A DNA stretch of 64,000 bases from Siphonodentalium dalli (taxonomy: Eukaryota > Mollusca > Scaphopoda > Gadilida > Siphonodentaliidae): contig CP136068.1 in the NCBI GenBank assembly GCA_032622095.1, positions 182,842,796 to 182,906,795 of the forward strand, written 5' to 3'. Positions 1 to 9,116 of this stretch are shown one piece after another. A program made the translations under genes and the position numbers. Position 1 is the stretch's first letter, and every line of letters begins with the position of its first letter. The notes beneath the pieces were generated by a model. The model was not told the DNA's origin, searched no databases, and saw only the letters and a list, made by a program, of their open reading frames with translations.

Positions 1-1099
1 TCACGGTATGGTAATCACGGTACTTCGATCGTTATGCAACTACAAATATGTCATTCAATCGGGCAGGTTGAACTGAGCTGTTTCGTTATGTGTTGCAGTT
101 CTACAATATTTTTATCAATAATATTGTTTTAAAATCAACGGTTTATGTTTTACCCAGAACTAAATTGAGGCCTCGATGCCGATGTTCGTTATCATTTGTG
201 GGTGTCTAAATTGCCTATCATTTCGTCGCGAAACTTTGTTTTGCATTTTCGTAATCTGCGTTTCGATTACATTAGTTCATCAAATAAAACTGTCAATATT
301 TTAAGTATGGATGCCATTTATTGATGTTTTTCATGACAATCAATGTTCTAAAATGTCGTATCTTCTATATAAAATTCATTTTCGCTGTTTTTTTGAAGAT
401 TCGTGTTCTAAATTGTTGTCTCATTAATTCTAAAATGTCGTAATTGTTTTTTTGAAACCGTTCCAGGTATGATAATTCTGATTGGATTATTTTGAAGAAG
501 ACTAGCCGTATCCTCTTTGTCCCGAGTGACAGACCAACGAAACCGCATCAAAACTAAAATGTTGTATCACAGTACAATCTCACATTTTCCTATTGTTTCC
601 TTCTGAAGTTTCGTAAACATCACAAACTCATCAGCTAGAAGATAAATGAATATGCAAGTGTATCTATTATAGCAAATCTGATATCAAGTCTTATGTGTAG
701 AGTTGTAGATACCAATTGCAATTCCAGATATAAATAGTTGTTTGTGTCTCCTGATCAATTTGATTGTTCTGAGGTACGAACTTTTAGATGCCCACCGACG
801 TTCTGAATCTTGTAGTCATCGTCAGTGTTATGAATGTTTGAATATTTGTATCATATAATGATGTACACATATAGCTTTCACTCGAAGAATTGTCTTTGAA
901 ATTTTAGGAATTGGTTCAGGCTTTTGTGAATTATGGCCGTTAGGATAGGATAGAATATTTGTATTTGCAATACACATATCTATTACATAATAATGATGAA
1001 AATAATGGATAATTATGCCGTTGCAAGTTATGAAGTATTACGTGTTGTGAACTCCCATGTACCGTGTTACATGCATACCAATTGAGATGCGATAGTTGT
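1..1099. other. Non-coding stretch, no gene seen
   Basis: AT-rich sequence without an ORF that looks coding. A short motif, TTCTAAAATGTCGTA, recurs near 345 and 430. I see nothing else I can support. Confidence 0.5.
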
Positions 1100-1350
1100 G
1101 CGCTCGGTTTTAAAGACATATTATGTACTTGTTCGGGTGGGTGCAACTGGTAAGTTAGTTCTCATGAGTTATGCCAACTGGATGAATGTAACATTGCTGA
1201 TAATATGATGTAAATCGACCGTACCATTCCATAGGAAACATCGTATGAACTACGCTCAATTGTTAATATTTACTGCTCGATTCGGGACGCATCTATCGGC
1301 GACAAACTAACGAAACCCATTTTGCCATCGACGATTGCTGCATTTAATTA
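1100..1350 (-). repeat. Interspersed repeat, inverted copy of 38587-38900
   Basis: Read on the minus strand, this block matches 38587-38830 over most of its length. Shared landmarks are the motif AAGTACATAATATGTCTTTA, a block around ATGTTACATTC, and a block around GATAGATGCGT. No ORF. It is an unclassified dispersed repeat with at least two copies in this window, in opposite orientation. Confidence 0.6.
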
Positions 1351-2591
1351 ATATATAAGAATGACATAGTGTGTTGTCAATTTGGATAAAATAGTTGTAA
1401 AAATAACTACTTTGAACAGGATTATTTTCAGTTTCTAATTAATCACCTTACCGGAGTGTTTCACATCACTTTAATATAATATAGTTGTAATGTTTAAGTT
1501 TAACGACACGCGGCCACGTAGCATATATATAGCTATCCGTGTGTTAAAATGGCGCGCTCGTTTATATATTGCTTCTAAAGTAATATCTGTACTCGTGTTT
1601 ATTGACACGCCTCCGTTTTTGTCGCCATAACATAAAATACGCCAACTGATTGGCTAAAACTAAGTAAAATGCACGTGGTCGCCACGGTACGTTCGTCCTA
1701 AAATGACAATTTGTAACAATTTATGACACGGTATTGTTCCGATCGCCACATACATTCAAAGAGCATTTATATAAAAGTATTTGAGACGAAAAACATATGG
1801 ACGACTGATGATTGACTAACAGTTGTATAGTACACCACTGCTATTTCTATTAATTTCTTTATATTATATCATTATATGTGATTATATGTGAATGGGTAGA
1901 AGTCGTGACGACTTAGTCCCCACATTAGACGAAGATCATTACCATTCGCAAATTTGAGTTTTATTTAATGAACTACGTATCACCCGTGTGAGCTAGTTTA
2001 CAAGCAATGCCTACATGTAGTCGAATGTCTGCCATCTCCCATAACGAGAATTGGGAGAATGAACTGCACGCTACGACGCCAACTAAATGACTGGACAGAA
2101 TACTACATATATACAGATACAAGACGCAAGATGTGTATTTGCAATATAGCACAATGGGCAATACGGGTGTCAAATCTTCTAATTTCAGTTGAATATTTCT
2201 GTGTTTGTGAATACGTCTCGGATCATGTCTCATAGTATATTGATAGTTTCCATTTTCACAATACTCATTATGAATAACAATTGTTCATAATCTGAAATAC
2301 ATATAAGTTCGGGGAAAATATTGGCTAACTGTGTAAACTATTCGCGTAAATTGTGGTAAGCAGGACATTTCATAACACAATTATAATAATCATGTTCAAC
2401 CTCTTTCGTCGAGCACTGCACACATTATATGTATGACTGGTAACAGAGGCTGTTTGTGCATTATGTATGGTTCTAATTGATGCTTAATCTACGCAAGTAT
2501 GTACGTGCGTCATTTCTTACCGCTTGATGGTATCTCGTCATTGAACATAGCATCACCCAATGTGCTCAATATATTATGTTATTTGCACACC

Positions 2592-2594
<3 letters not shown>
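1351..2594. other. Non-coding stretch, no gene seen
   Basis: AT-rich, with only short ORFs lacking any recognisable domain. No repeat or RNA gene is visible to me. Confidence 0.45.

Positions 2595-2648
<54 letters not shown>
2595..2648. repeat. (AT)27 microsatellite
   Basis: 54 bases of uninterrupted alternating A and T, followed by a TG-rich stretch (about 2670-2700). It lies at the outer end of the interspersed repeat that starts at 2649. Confidence 0.95.
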
Positions 2649-2650
<2 letters not shown>

Positions 2651-2976
2651 ATTATATATTTTGGAAGATCTGTTTGTGTGTTTGTGTGTGTGTTTGTGTG
2701 TAATCGATGGACTCGAAAATGGACCAGCCGATTTCGATGAAACTTGGTATGTGGGGGTATTTTCGGGTCAGGACTAACATATGCCTATTAATTTGTCCGT
2801 GCGAGGTCAACTGTTCACGTGCCGAGGTCAAATCTGTTTTTACGCCGTTTTGCGCTAATATATTTCAGTTCGGTGCTTACAAATCGATTCGAAACAGCGC
2901 GAATAATAACATGCCAGTCATAATAATGACACTATGAGAATCTTTCGTGTTTCCTCTTTCCAACGATATATAATAT
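2649..2976 (+). repeat. Interspersed repeat family A, left part
   Basis: The block after the TG-rich run (motifs GATTTCGATGAAACTTGG and GGTATTTTCGGGTCAGGA) matches, in opposite orientation, the end of the family A copy at 26757-27320. The LTR retrotransposon starts immediately after it, and family A resumes at 8501-9116. I infer that the retrotransposon interrupts one older element. Confidence 0.55.
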
Positions 2977-3180
2977 TGTAGTAGATTTGGGTAATTCCGG
3001 ACATAGTACGCATGCGCGGGAAATGGACAGAGAGAATTACCACGCCGATCCACGATCACACCAATGACCTGCTTGTACGATTATCCATCTGCATCAGCCG
3101 GCCTGTGATACCAATCGACGGACACTCTCGACCACGACTTGCGGGGACGTCTGCACCTTATAGGGTGTAAGTTTACTTCA
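2977..3180 (+). repeat. 5' LTR, 204 bp
   Basis: Begins TGTAGTAGATTTGGG and ends GTTTACTTCA. Compared with the 3' LTR it differs at one position (TTATAGGG here, GTATAGGG there). No obvious AATAAA within it. Confidence 0.9.
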
Positions 3181-3181
3181 T

Positions 3182-3193
3182 TGGCGTCGTCGC
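3182..3193 (+). other. Candidate tRNA primer-binding site
   Basis: TGGCGTCGTCGC begins one base after the LTR end. TGG complements the universal tRNA 3' CCA, and the position is standard for LTR elements. The primer tRNA is not identified. Confidence 0.65.
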
Positions 3194-3689
3194 AAAACTA
3201 ACTTTTGGAGGACTTTTCTCCGACAACTTTTGTGAAAGTTGTGACGAGGGCTATTTTTAGCGCGAGGCTGTTTACAGCTGTGTACAGAGGCTGCAAAATC
3301 CGTTTTCGGACCAGACTTCGTTTATATATACGTATATATACAGAGGGGACGAGAAGAAGTGCTTTAAGGACAGGATTTTGGACCCAGAAGAAGATTCACC
3401 TAATTTCTGAGCACTTGTGAACATTTTATAGTCTGCAATCACCTCGAGGTGACCATTTCCACCGACGGGCACAGAAGAGCTCGAAAGGTCACCGGGTCAA
3501 ACCGGAAGTTGTAACATCAGCTGTCAACAATAACATTGCAGCGTAGGACAGAACAGAGAACCAGTACATTCATTGGACTTCACTTGAAGTTCAGCGTAAA
3601 TAAAACACACTCAAAACGAATAGTCAACATCTGTTTCTGTCTGTCTTCGGTGAAGATATAAATCAGTACCCATTGTAATCTTTAAAGGG

Positions 3690-4290
3690 AAGTTTCATTT
3701 TCATAACAATCAACATTTCCACAGTCATCTCAAAGTTGCACTTCAACATTAAAGTGACATTCCACATTTCACATTGATTTCCTTCTGTGAAGGAAATTGC
3801 AGTCATTGTCAATCCATTAAAGTCATATTTCACTTTCACATACATCATTTACATTTCAATAAAGTGACACTTCACATACATATTCACATTTCCTTAAAGT
3901 CATATCTCACGTTCACATCCGTCAGTTCATTCATATTTCATTGAAGTCATATTTCACGTTCACATACGTCGGTTCATTCACATTTCATTAAAGTCATATT
4001 TCACGCTCATATACGTATTCACATTTCATTAAAGTGACACTTCACTTTCATAAATATCATATTCATATTTCATTAAAGTCATATTTCACATTCACACAAG
4101 TCATTCACCTTTCATTAAAGCGACACTTCACTTTCATAAATACCATATTCAAATTTCATTAAAGTCATATTTCACATTCACACAAGTCATATTTTACGTT
4201 CACATAAGTCATTCACATTTCCTTAAAGTGACACTTCACTTTCACATACATCATATTCATATTTCATTAAACTCAATTTCACGTTTCCTT
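3690..4290 (+). repeat. Leader tandem repeat of the LTR element
   Basis: About twelve degenerate 42-50 bp units in the untranslated leader, each containing ATTAAAGTCATATTTCAC or ATTAAAGTGACACTTCAC, separated by variants of ATTCACATTTC. The two unit types tend to alternate. Short palindromes of the form TTCCTTC-N3-GAAGGAA lie at its edges (3778-3796, 4285-4303) and continue downstream (4417-4432, 4443-4457, 4509-4527). Role unknown; packaging or translation control would be guesses. Confidence 0.75.
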
Positions 4291-4613
4291 TCGCGAAGGA
4301 AATTAGTCATTGTCCAGAAATTAAAGGGACACCTCCCACTCACCGCTTTTATTAAAGCGACACCAGCTCCCAACCGAGATTTTCTTCAGCGAGGAAATTC
4401 AGACACATTGTTCCTGTTCCTTCAGTGAAGGAGAATCCTGACCACTTCAAAGAAGTGATCAGTATTGGCCCCGTTAACTGCTTTAACAAAGGCATTAGCT
4501 GTGAACAATTTCATTCAGTGAAGGAAATTTGACACATTTTCACCCTAAATATTGCATCTTTTGTGAAGGAGCAATTTAACGTTGTACTTTACGGTACATT
4601 TCAACACGCAACC

Positions 4614-6110
4614 ATGTACCGGTACCCGAGGAAAGTAAAAATTAATCAATGCTCGTACAAGGCATTGCTGGACATCCCGGGTGTAAGAAAGAAGACTGCC
4701 TCATTAATTGTCTGGTATAGGCACGCAATGGGGAATATTACACCAGAGAACATGCGATTGGTGCCGTGTCTCAGAATCACAGAACATCTGCTTGACGCGG
4801 TTGATTTTGAAAGCAGACAGGATACGGAGTGTGATGATCGGGCTATGTGTGAGGATACACGTAACATCACTCTGCTTCCTGAGCCACCGGGTGTTAAAGC
4901 AATAGTAGAAACCGAGGAGCCCGGGACCCCAGATGATTTGGAGGACAGAATTTCCCGCGTCATATTGGGCTCACCAACTAAACGGAACACTGATCAGTCA
5001 TCGGGTATGGATAGGAAGCTCCAAAACCTGGACCTGGACCTCCAAAAACTGGAAAAATTGGTATTGGAACAGACCACCAACCAGAAGAAACCCCGTGATC
5101 GAGCACCAGCCGATGACCCACATGCAGCAAGGCCTCAAGACAACCGGGCACCAAAACATCTAATATTTGACGGCACCGGCAGCTGGCCAGCATTCAAGAT
5201 GAAATTTGAGCTACATGCTGACGCCCAGCGATGGAAGTCATCCGAGACGGTGAAGAACCTGGTTTGGTTTCTGGAAGGGACGGCCGGTGAAGTATACCGG
5301 ACCCTGCTGGCACAGGACCCGGCCATTGATAAAATGGACCTTATGCGCAAGTTGGAGCGTAGCTTTGGATCCCAGGAGCTCCTGCAAAGTTCTCAACTTA
5401 GGTTTCAGCAAGCATCTCAACAACCAGACGAGTCCAACAGCGAATGGGCTGATCGAATACTTGCGTTGGGATTATCTGCCTATGGGACCCTGCCAAGGGA
5501 TTATATGGACAGCCAAGTGCGCCTCCAGTTTTGCTTGGGGCTCCAGGACAAGGCAGCAGGCCAGGCGGCTGCACTAGGGAAGCCAGAGACACTGGAAGAG
5601 GCCATCGACAGCGTCCAGTGGTACCATTATGCGACCAAGGCTGTACACCAACAACGGCAGAGGGACACCAGTGGTGACCGCAGACATACCCCCAGGGGAG
5701 ATCACAGGCCATTACGAGTTCTAATGATGCACAGCGATCATCAACGAGCGTCGACTGCCAGTGGATCTCCCATGCCAACCGAGGAGCTCCATGAGGACCA
5801 CCGAATGGGCAGACTAGAAGAGGCAGTGGAATCGATGTCCCAGAAATTGAGAAACATGGAAAAACTGGAGGATCGGGTCCAACCGGCAGTTGACTCACGA
5901 CTAAGGAAATTCGAAGCAACAATGGACTCGAGATTCAGGAATCTCAAAGAAGATAACAATCAAGCACTCAGAAATATCGAAGAACACAACAACAAAGCGC
6001 GGACCGACTTCGAGGAACGTCTGGAGGCCATGATGGATCGATGGCTGTCGAGGGTTGGGGCACTCCAAGATTTAAACAAACAAGGGTCACGCCCAGAGGC
6101 CGAGGGGTGA
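4614..6110 (+). CDS. Gag-like structural protein with N-terminal helix-hairpin-helix
   Basis: 498 residues from the ATG at 4614 (context ACCATGT); the frame is open back to 4563 but without an earlier ATG. Residues about 10-45 fit a ComEA-type helix-hairpin-helix: IN near the start, the LLDIPGVRKKTA hairpin, then a WYR segment. Residues about 182-345 look like a retrotransposon Gag core (FDGTGSWPAF near the start, then helices rich in L, W and Q). Residues about 395-490 are charged and probably coiled coil. No CCHC zinc knuckle is present, which is unusual for Gag. It should build the element's particle. The 3' end overlaps the next ORF by 70 bases, with a frameshift signal at 6071-6113. The HhH could supply the nucleic-acid binding normally given by the knuckle (inference). 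Confidence 0.8.
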   Translation: MYRYPRKVKINQCSYKALLDIPGVRKKTASLIVWYRHAMGNITPENMRLVPCLRITEHLLDAVDFESRQDTECDDRAMCEDTRNITLLPEPPGVKAIVETEEPGTPDDLEDRISRVILGSPTKRNTDQSSGMDRKLQNLDLDLQKLEKLVLEQTTNQKKPRDRAPADDPHAARPQDNRAPKHLIFDGTGSWPAFKMKFELHADAQRWKSSETVKNLVWFLEGTAGEVYRTLLAQDPAIDKMDLMRKLERSFGSQELLQSSQLRFQQASQQPDESNSEWADRILALGLSAYGTLPRDYMDSQVRLQFCLGLQDKAAGQAAALGKPETLEEAIDSVQWYHYATKAVHQQRQRDTSGDRRHTPRGDHRPLRVLMMHSDHQRASTASGSPMPTEELHEDHRMGRLEEAVESMSQKLRNMEKLEDRVQPAVDSRLRKFEATMDSRFRNLKEDNNQALRNIEEHNNKARTDFEERLEAMMDRWLSRVGALQDLNKQGSRPEAEG

Positions 6111-7369
6111 CCCAAGAAGATCGAGGCCAATTGAACGGGACGGAGGAAGATGGGTTTCAAGCCAGCCTTGGCCAAGGGCCCAGAAGTGACCTTCCGGGAA
6201 GGTCAGAACAGAGATGGATGACAGAACCAAAGCAGTCACTTTCAGGGGGTGACCAGGACACACACCTCGCGGAGAGGCATGGTGCTTCCACATCTTTTCT
6301 CAGAAGACAAAGGTTGCCTCATAACATAGACGAGGGGCAGGAATACTCACCACGAAGACCACTTTGTCACAAAGAGACTCCATTTAAATCAGGTCTTCCA
6401 GGAAGACCAATCAGGGGAAAGTTTGCGAATAAGCTGATCACTCCAAGTCAGGAATTGAGGCAGAGTTCCAGTGGTGACCTCATGTTCCAACATAATAGTT
6501 TGCCATCCAATGAGGGCGATCTAGGAGATACATGCTTCAAGGAGTTCATCAGGCCATGTAGAACCCCAATAAAAACTCTGGCATATTTAGAACGGAGACA
6601 TAGACAGCTACTTGGCAATGACATTTCAATGCCCACATGTGACATCCTAAATCAATTGCTGGGAGTCAAATGTGTAGATTTAGAGGAAAGCACAACCGAG
6701 GGCCACAGTGGATCCATCACAGATGGAACCATGAGTCCTACCTTCGTTGAACAGAATCTATTTGACAGTAACCAGTCATGCCACACAGAAACTAGCTCAA
6801 ATGAGAAACGAGGACAGATTACTGGTAGTTCAGAAAGTACCTGTATCTCTCCATCTGGTGAAAACTCACGAGAATTATACACATGGAACGAAATTCTGTC
6901 TCTCCCAGTGGACCAAGTGGAACACTTGGCTAAGCTAGGACACCCCAGTGATACAGAAACTTCCAAAGATGAAATGACTATAAATGACCTTGGTGAAAAT
7001 TCCGTAATTCAATACAGCACGGGAATAATAGTCAAAGAAACTGAATCCGACGAAACGGAAAGTAACGACAGTACTCCTGCCACATTCAGCATCTCCTCTG
7101 AAAACTTGTTATGCCAACATTGCACACCGGCCTCATTAACAATCGTTGCTTCATCTAACACCAGTGGGATAGAAGAACACTGCAGTGAATACATGAGAAC
7201 TAGCACCCCCATAGATAGTTCTGTATCTTTTCCAGTGGAGCAAGACCAAGGATTGATCATGAAAGCAAATGTGAACCCCGACAAGCTGTCATCAGAAAGA
7301 TGCAAAACACATACCAGTAGGGGACAATCCAGCAAATGGCCCTGGGATCCTGGAGGAGTGCTGCCATAA
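6041..7369 (+). CDS. Orphan second ORF of the LTR element, -1 frame
   Basis: 442 codons from the ATG at 6041, in the -1 frame relative to Gag. The frame is open well upstream, so it could be made as a Gag fusion by slippage at 6071-6077. I recognise no domain. The protein is rich in Ser, Thr, Glu and Gly, hydrophilic and probably disordered. There is no DTG/DSG protease site, no zinc knuckle and no polymerase motif. Two perfect palindromes lie inside it (6187-6205, TGACCTTCCGGGAAGGTCA; 6392-6408), of the same type as those in the untranslated parts. An intact 1.3-kb frame in a young element argues that it is used. It occupies the place of pol, but nothing suggests descent from pol. Confidence 0.65.
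   Translation: MAVEGWGTPRFKQTRVTPRGRGVTQEDRGQLNGTEEDGFQASLGQGPRSDLPGRSEQRWMTEPKQSLSGGDQDTHLAERHGASTSFLRRQRLPHNIDEGQEYSPRRPLCHKETPFKSGLPGRPIRGKFANKLITPSQELRQSSSGDLMFQHNSLPSNEGDLGDTCFKEFIRPCRTPIKTLAYLERRHRQLLGNDISMPTCDILNQLLGVKCVDLEESTTEGHSGSITDGTMSPTFVEQNLFDSNQSCHTETSSNEKRGQITGSSESTCISPSGENSRELYTWNEILSLPVDQVEHLAKLGHPSDTETSKDEMTINDLGENSVIQYSTGIIVKETESDETESNDSTPATFSISSENLLCQHCTPASLTIVASSNTSGIEEHCSEYMRTSTPIDSSVSFPVEQDQGLIMKANVNPDKLSSERCKTHTSRGQSSKWPWDPGGVLP
6071..6113 (+). promoter_or_regulatory. Programmed -1 ribosomal frameshift signal
   Basis: TTTAAAC at 6071-6077 is a classic slippery heptamer, and it falls as T TTA AAC in the Gag frame, as required. After a 6-base spacer (AAACAA), GGGTCAC (6084-6090) pairs perfectly with GTGACCC (6107-6113) around a 16-base G/C-rich loop. 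The Gag stop codon (6108-6110) lies inside the 3' strand of the stem. Slippage puts ribosomes in the frame of the second ORF. Heptamer, phase, spacer and stem all match the known rules. Confidence 0.8.
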
Positions 7370-8264
7370 GCGATACTATAATTTCCTTCACAGAAGGGAA
7401 GTGCTACTATGGTACCAGTACAACAGTAAAAGGGCTTTCAAGGAAGGCAGTGCCAGGGTTAGCACAGTCAAAGTGTCCAGTTAATAACACATACTGGGCA
7501 GCAGTGACTCTAATTTCCTTCAACGAAGGAATCGGCCAAAAATTGGTGGAAGTAAATATCGCATTCCACGATACCATCAGTTTCTGGTATAATTCCCTCC
7601 ATCGAAGGGAAGTGCTACAATGATATGACCGTAAATTTAATGGCATGCACAGCCATGGCCTTCTGGGAAGGTGTTGCAGTAGCGTATTGGCGCAGCCAGC
7701 CTGCCCAGTTAATAACATGTACCATTAGTGATGGCATAAATTTAATGACACGCACAGCCATTGCCTTCTGGGAAGGTGTCGTGGTAGCGTACTGGCACAA
7801 TGACAGTAAACAGCAGACATAACCATAGTCTTCCAGGAAGGCAATACGGTCCAACCACTAGGTCCAGTCAACATATATCATCAGTGATGGTATAAGGAAT
7901 AAATTGGTCCAAACACAAACTTGAAACAGACAAGCACTGTCTGATGACTTGATCTGGAAACCTTCATGGACTGAAAAGTACTAGGTGTACATCCCTATAA
8001 GGAAGTGGCTACCAGCATCTTGCTTATCGTTATAGAAGAATTAGCCTCTGGCACTGATAGCAGTTCCCTTCATCGAAAGGATACACAGTAATGGGCGCAG
8101 CCACACTTGATAATAACATAGAAAAGGGAGACGAGAACCAATAGAGGATGGCCTTCTAGAGAATACCTTGATGTTTCATAATAGAGGATGGCCTTCTAGA
8201 GAATACCTTGATGTTTCATACAGGGAACACCCCCCATTTATTTTGGATGCCTGGATTCCACTGT
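7370..8264 (+). repeat. 3' untranslated part of the LTR element, hairpin-rich
   Basis: No convincing ORF. Palindromes of the CCTTC-N-GAAGG type recur at about 7382-7399, 7514-7531, 7592-7610, 7657-7671, 7763-7775, 7828-7841 and 8063-8080. Two related units of about 105 bp start near 7635 and 7740. A perfect 40-bp tandem duplication lies at 8141-8180 and 8181-8220. This is where pol would be expected. Confidence 0.7.
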
Positions 8265-8296
8265 GGAAGGAAACGGAAAGAGAAAGTGGGGAGGAG
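8265..8296 (+). other. Polypurine tract of the LTR element
   Basis: An almost pure A/G stretch (GGAAGGAAACGGAAAGAG and on) runs directly into TGTAGTAG of the 3' LTR, as expected for the plus-strand primer. Confidence 0.85.
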
Positions 8297-8500
8297 TGTA
8301 GTAGATTTGGGTAATTCCGGACATAGTACGCATGCGCGGGAAATGGACAGAGAGAATTACCACGCCGATCCACGATCACACCAATGACCTGCTTGTACGA
8401 TTATCCATCTGCATCAGCCGGCCTGTGATACCAATCGACGGACACTCTCGACCACGACTTGCGGGGACGTCTGCACCGTATAGGGTGTAAGTTTACTTCA
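8297..8500 (+). repeat. 3' LTR, 204 bp
   Basis: Second copy of the LTR, identical to 2977-3180 except for one base near its 3' end. Confidence 0.9.
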
Positions 8501-9116
8501 TTATGTATGTACCGTTTTAGTTATCTGCCTCAATTATTAAGAAGAAGTGGTACGATCTTCTATCAGGGTAAAAACAATGCGTAACTTCTATGACGTCGTT
8601 AGAGGTCATACAGTTAGATCACGTTAACTCTTACCCGGCCGATGCATTTGACTGTTTCAGACGTCTTGGCTATATCTCGGGCACCGATGGTAATTTATCT
8701 TTACGTTGAAACTTGATAATTAATGAGCGTGTGTATATGAGGCGCGTTTATATACTTCAGTGGAAATCAAATCGGGTTAAACTGGCGGATTTTTACGGAC
8801 GAAATTTGATGCATAGGGTATCTCGATATCCGCTGGGCCGATTTCCCGGTATCCGCTGGGCCGATTTCCACCATTTTTGGGGTGTTGGTCCACCTGACCT
8901 TGACCTTCAAAATGGTCAATTCAAGGTCAAATCGGGTAAAACCGGATGGATTTCGACGGGTACTTTTGTCGGGTACCTTTGTTCGGGCACTGTGTTTTGG
9001 ACGGGTCAAATCGTGACCCCACTTGATCTTGGCCTTCAAAATAGACAATTCAAGGTCAAAGCCCGGACGAAGTCGGGTCAAAGCCCGGACGAAGTCGGGT
9101 CACCTTCTAGTATATA
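8501..9116 (+). repeat. Interspersed repeat family A, right part
   Basis: Contains two units about 126 bp apart sharing CTTCAAAATGGTCAATTC and AAGGTCAA, and ends with a doubled GCCCGGACGAAGTCGGGTCA followed by CTAGTA. The same units occur inverted at 26757-27320. The 97-137 residue ORFs here are read through repeat units and have no recognisable domain. Confidence 0.65.

Larger units (their letters stand above)
2977..8500 (+). mobile_element. LTR retrotransposon carrying Gag and an orphan ORF, no pol
   Basis: Seen directly: two 204-bp direct repeats starting TG and ending CA (2977-3180, 8297-8500) with one mismatch; a candidate primer-binding site one base after the left LTR; a polypurine tract directly before the right LTR; and two long ORFs between them. 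About 5.5 kb in all. There is no protease DTG/DSG motif, no reverse transcriptase YxDD, no RNase H and no integrase, so it must be non-autonomous unless pol is supplied in trans. The near-identical LTRs and intact ORFs imply a recent insertion. I find no perfect target-site duplication (flanks AATAT and TTATG). The Gag fold suggests a Ty3/gypsy relative, but without RT the lineage cannot be fixed. Confidence 0.88.

Noticed and set aside
600-655. Possible second hammerhead on the minus strand (CTGATGA ... GAAA)
   Set aside because: Stem II has only two pairs, and the bases after the stem III hairpin do not give the required UH cleavage site.
2499-2777. Plus-strand ORF of 92 codons
   Set aside because: Runs through the (AT)27 and TG-rich repeat and has no domain.
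7336-7854. ORFs of 65-103 codons in the 3' part of the LTR element, possible pol remnant
   Set aside because: They follow hairpin repeats, occur on both strands, and show no protease, RT or integrase motif.
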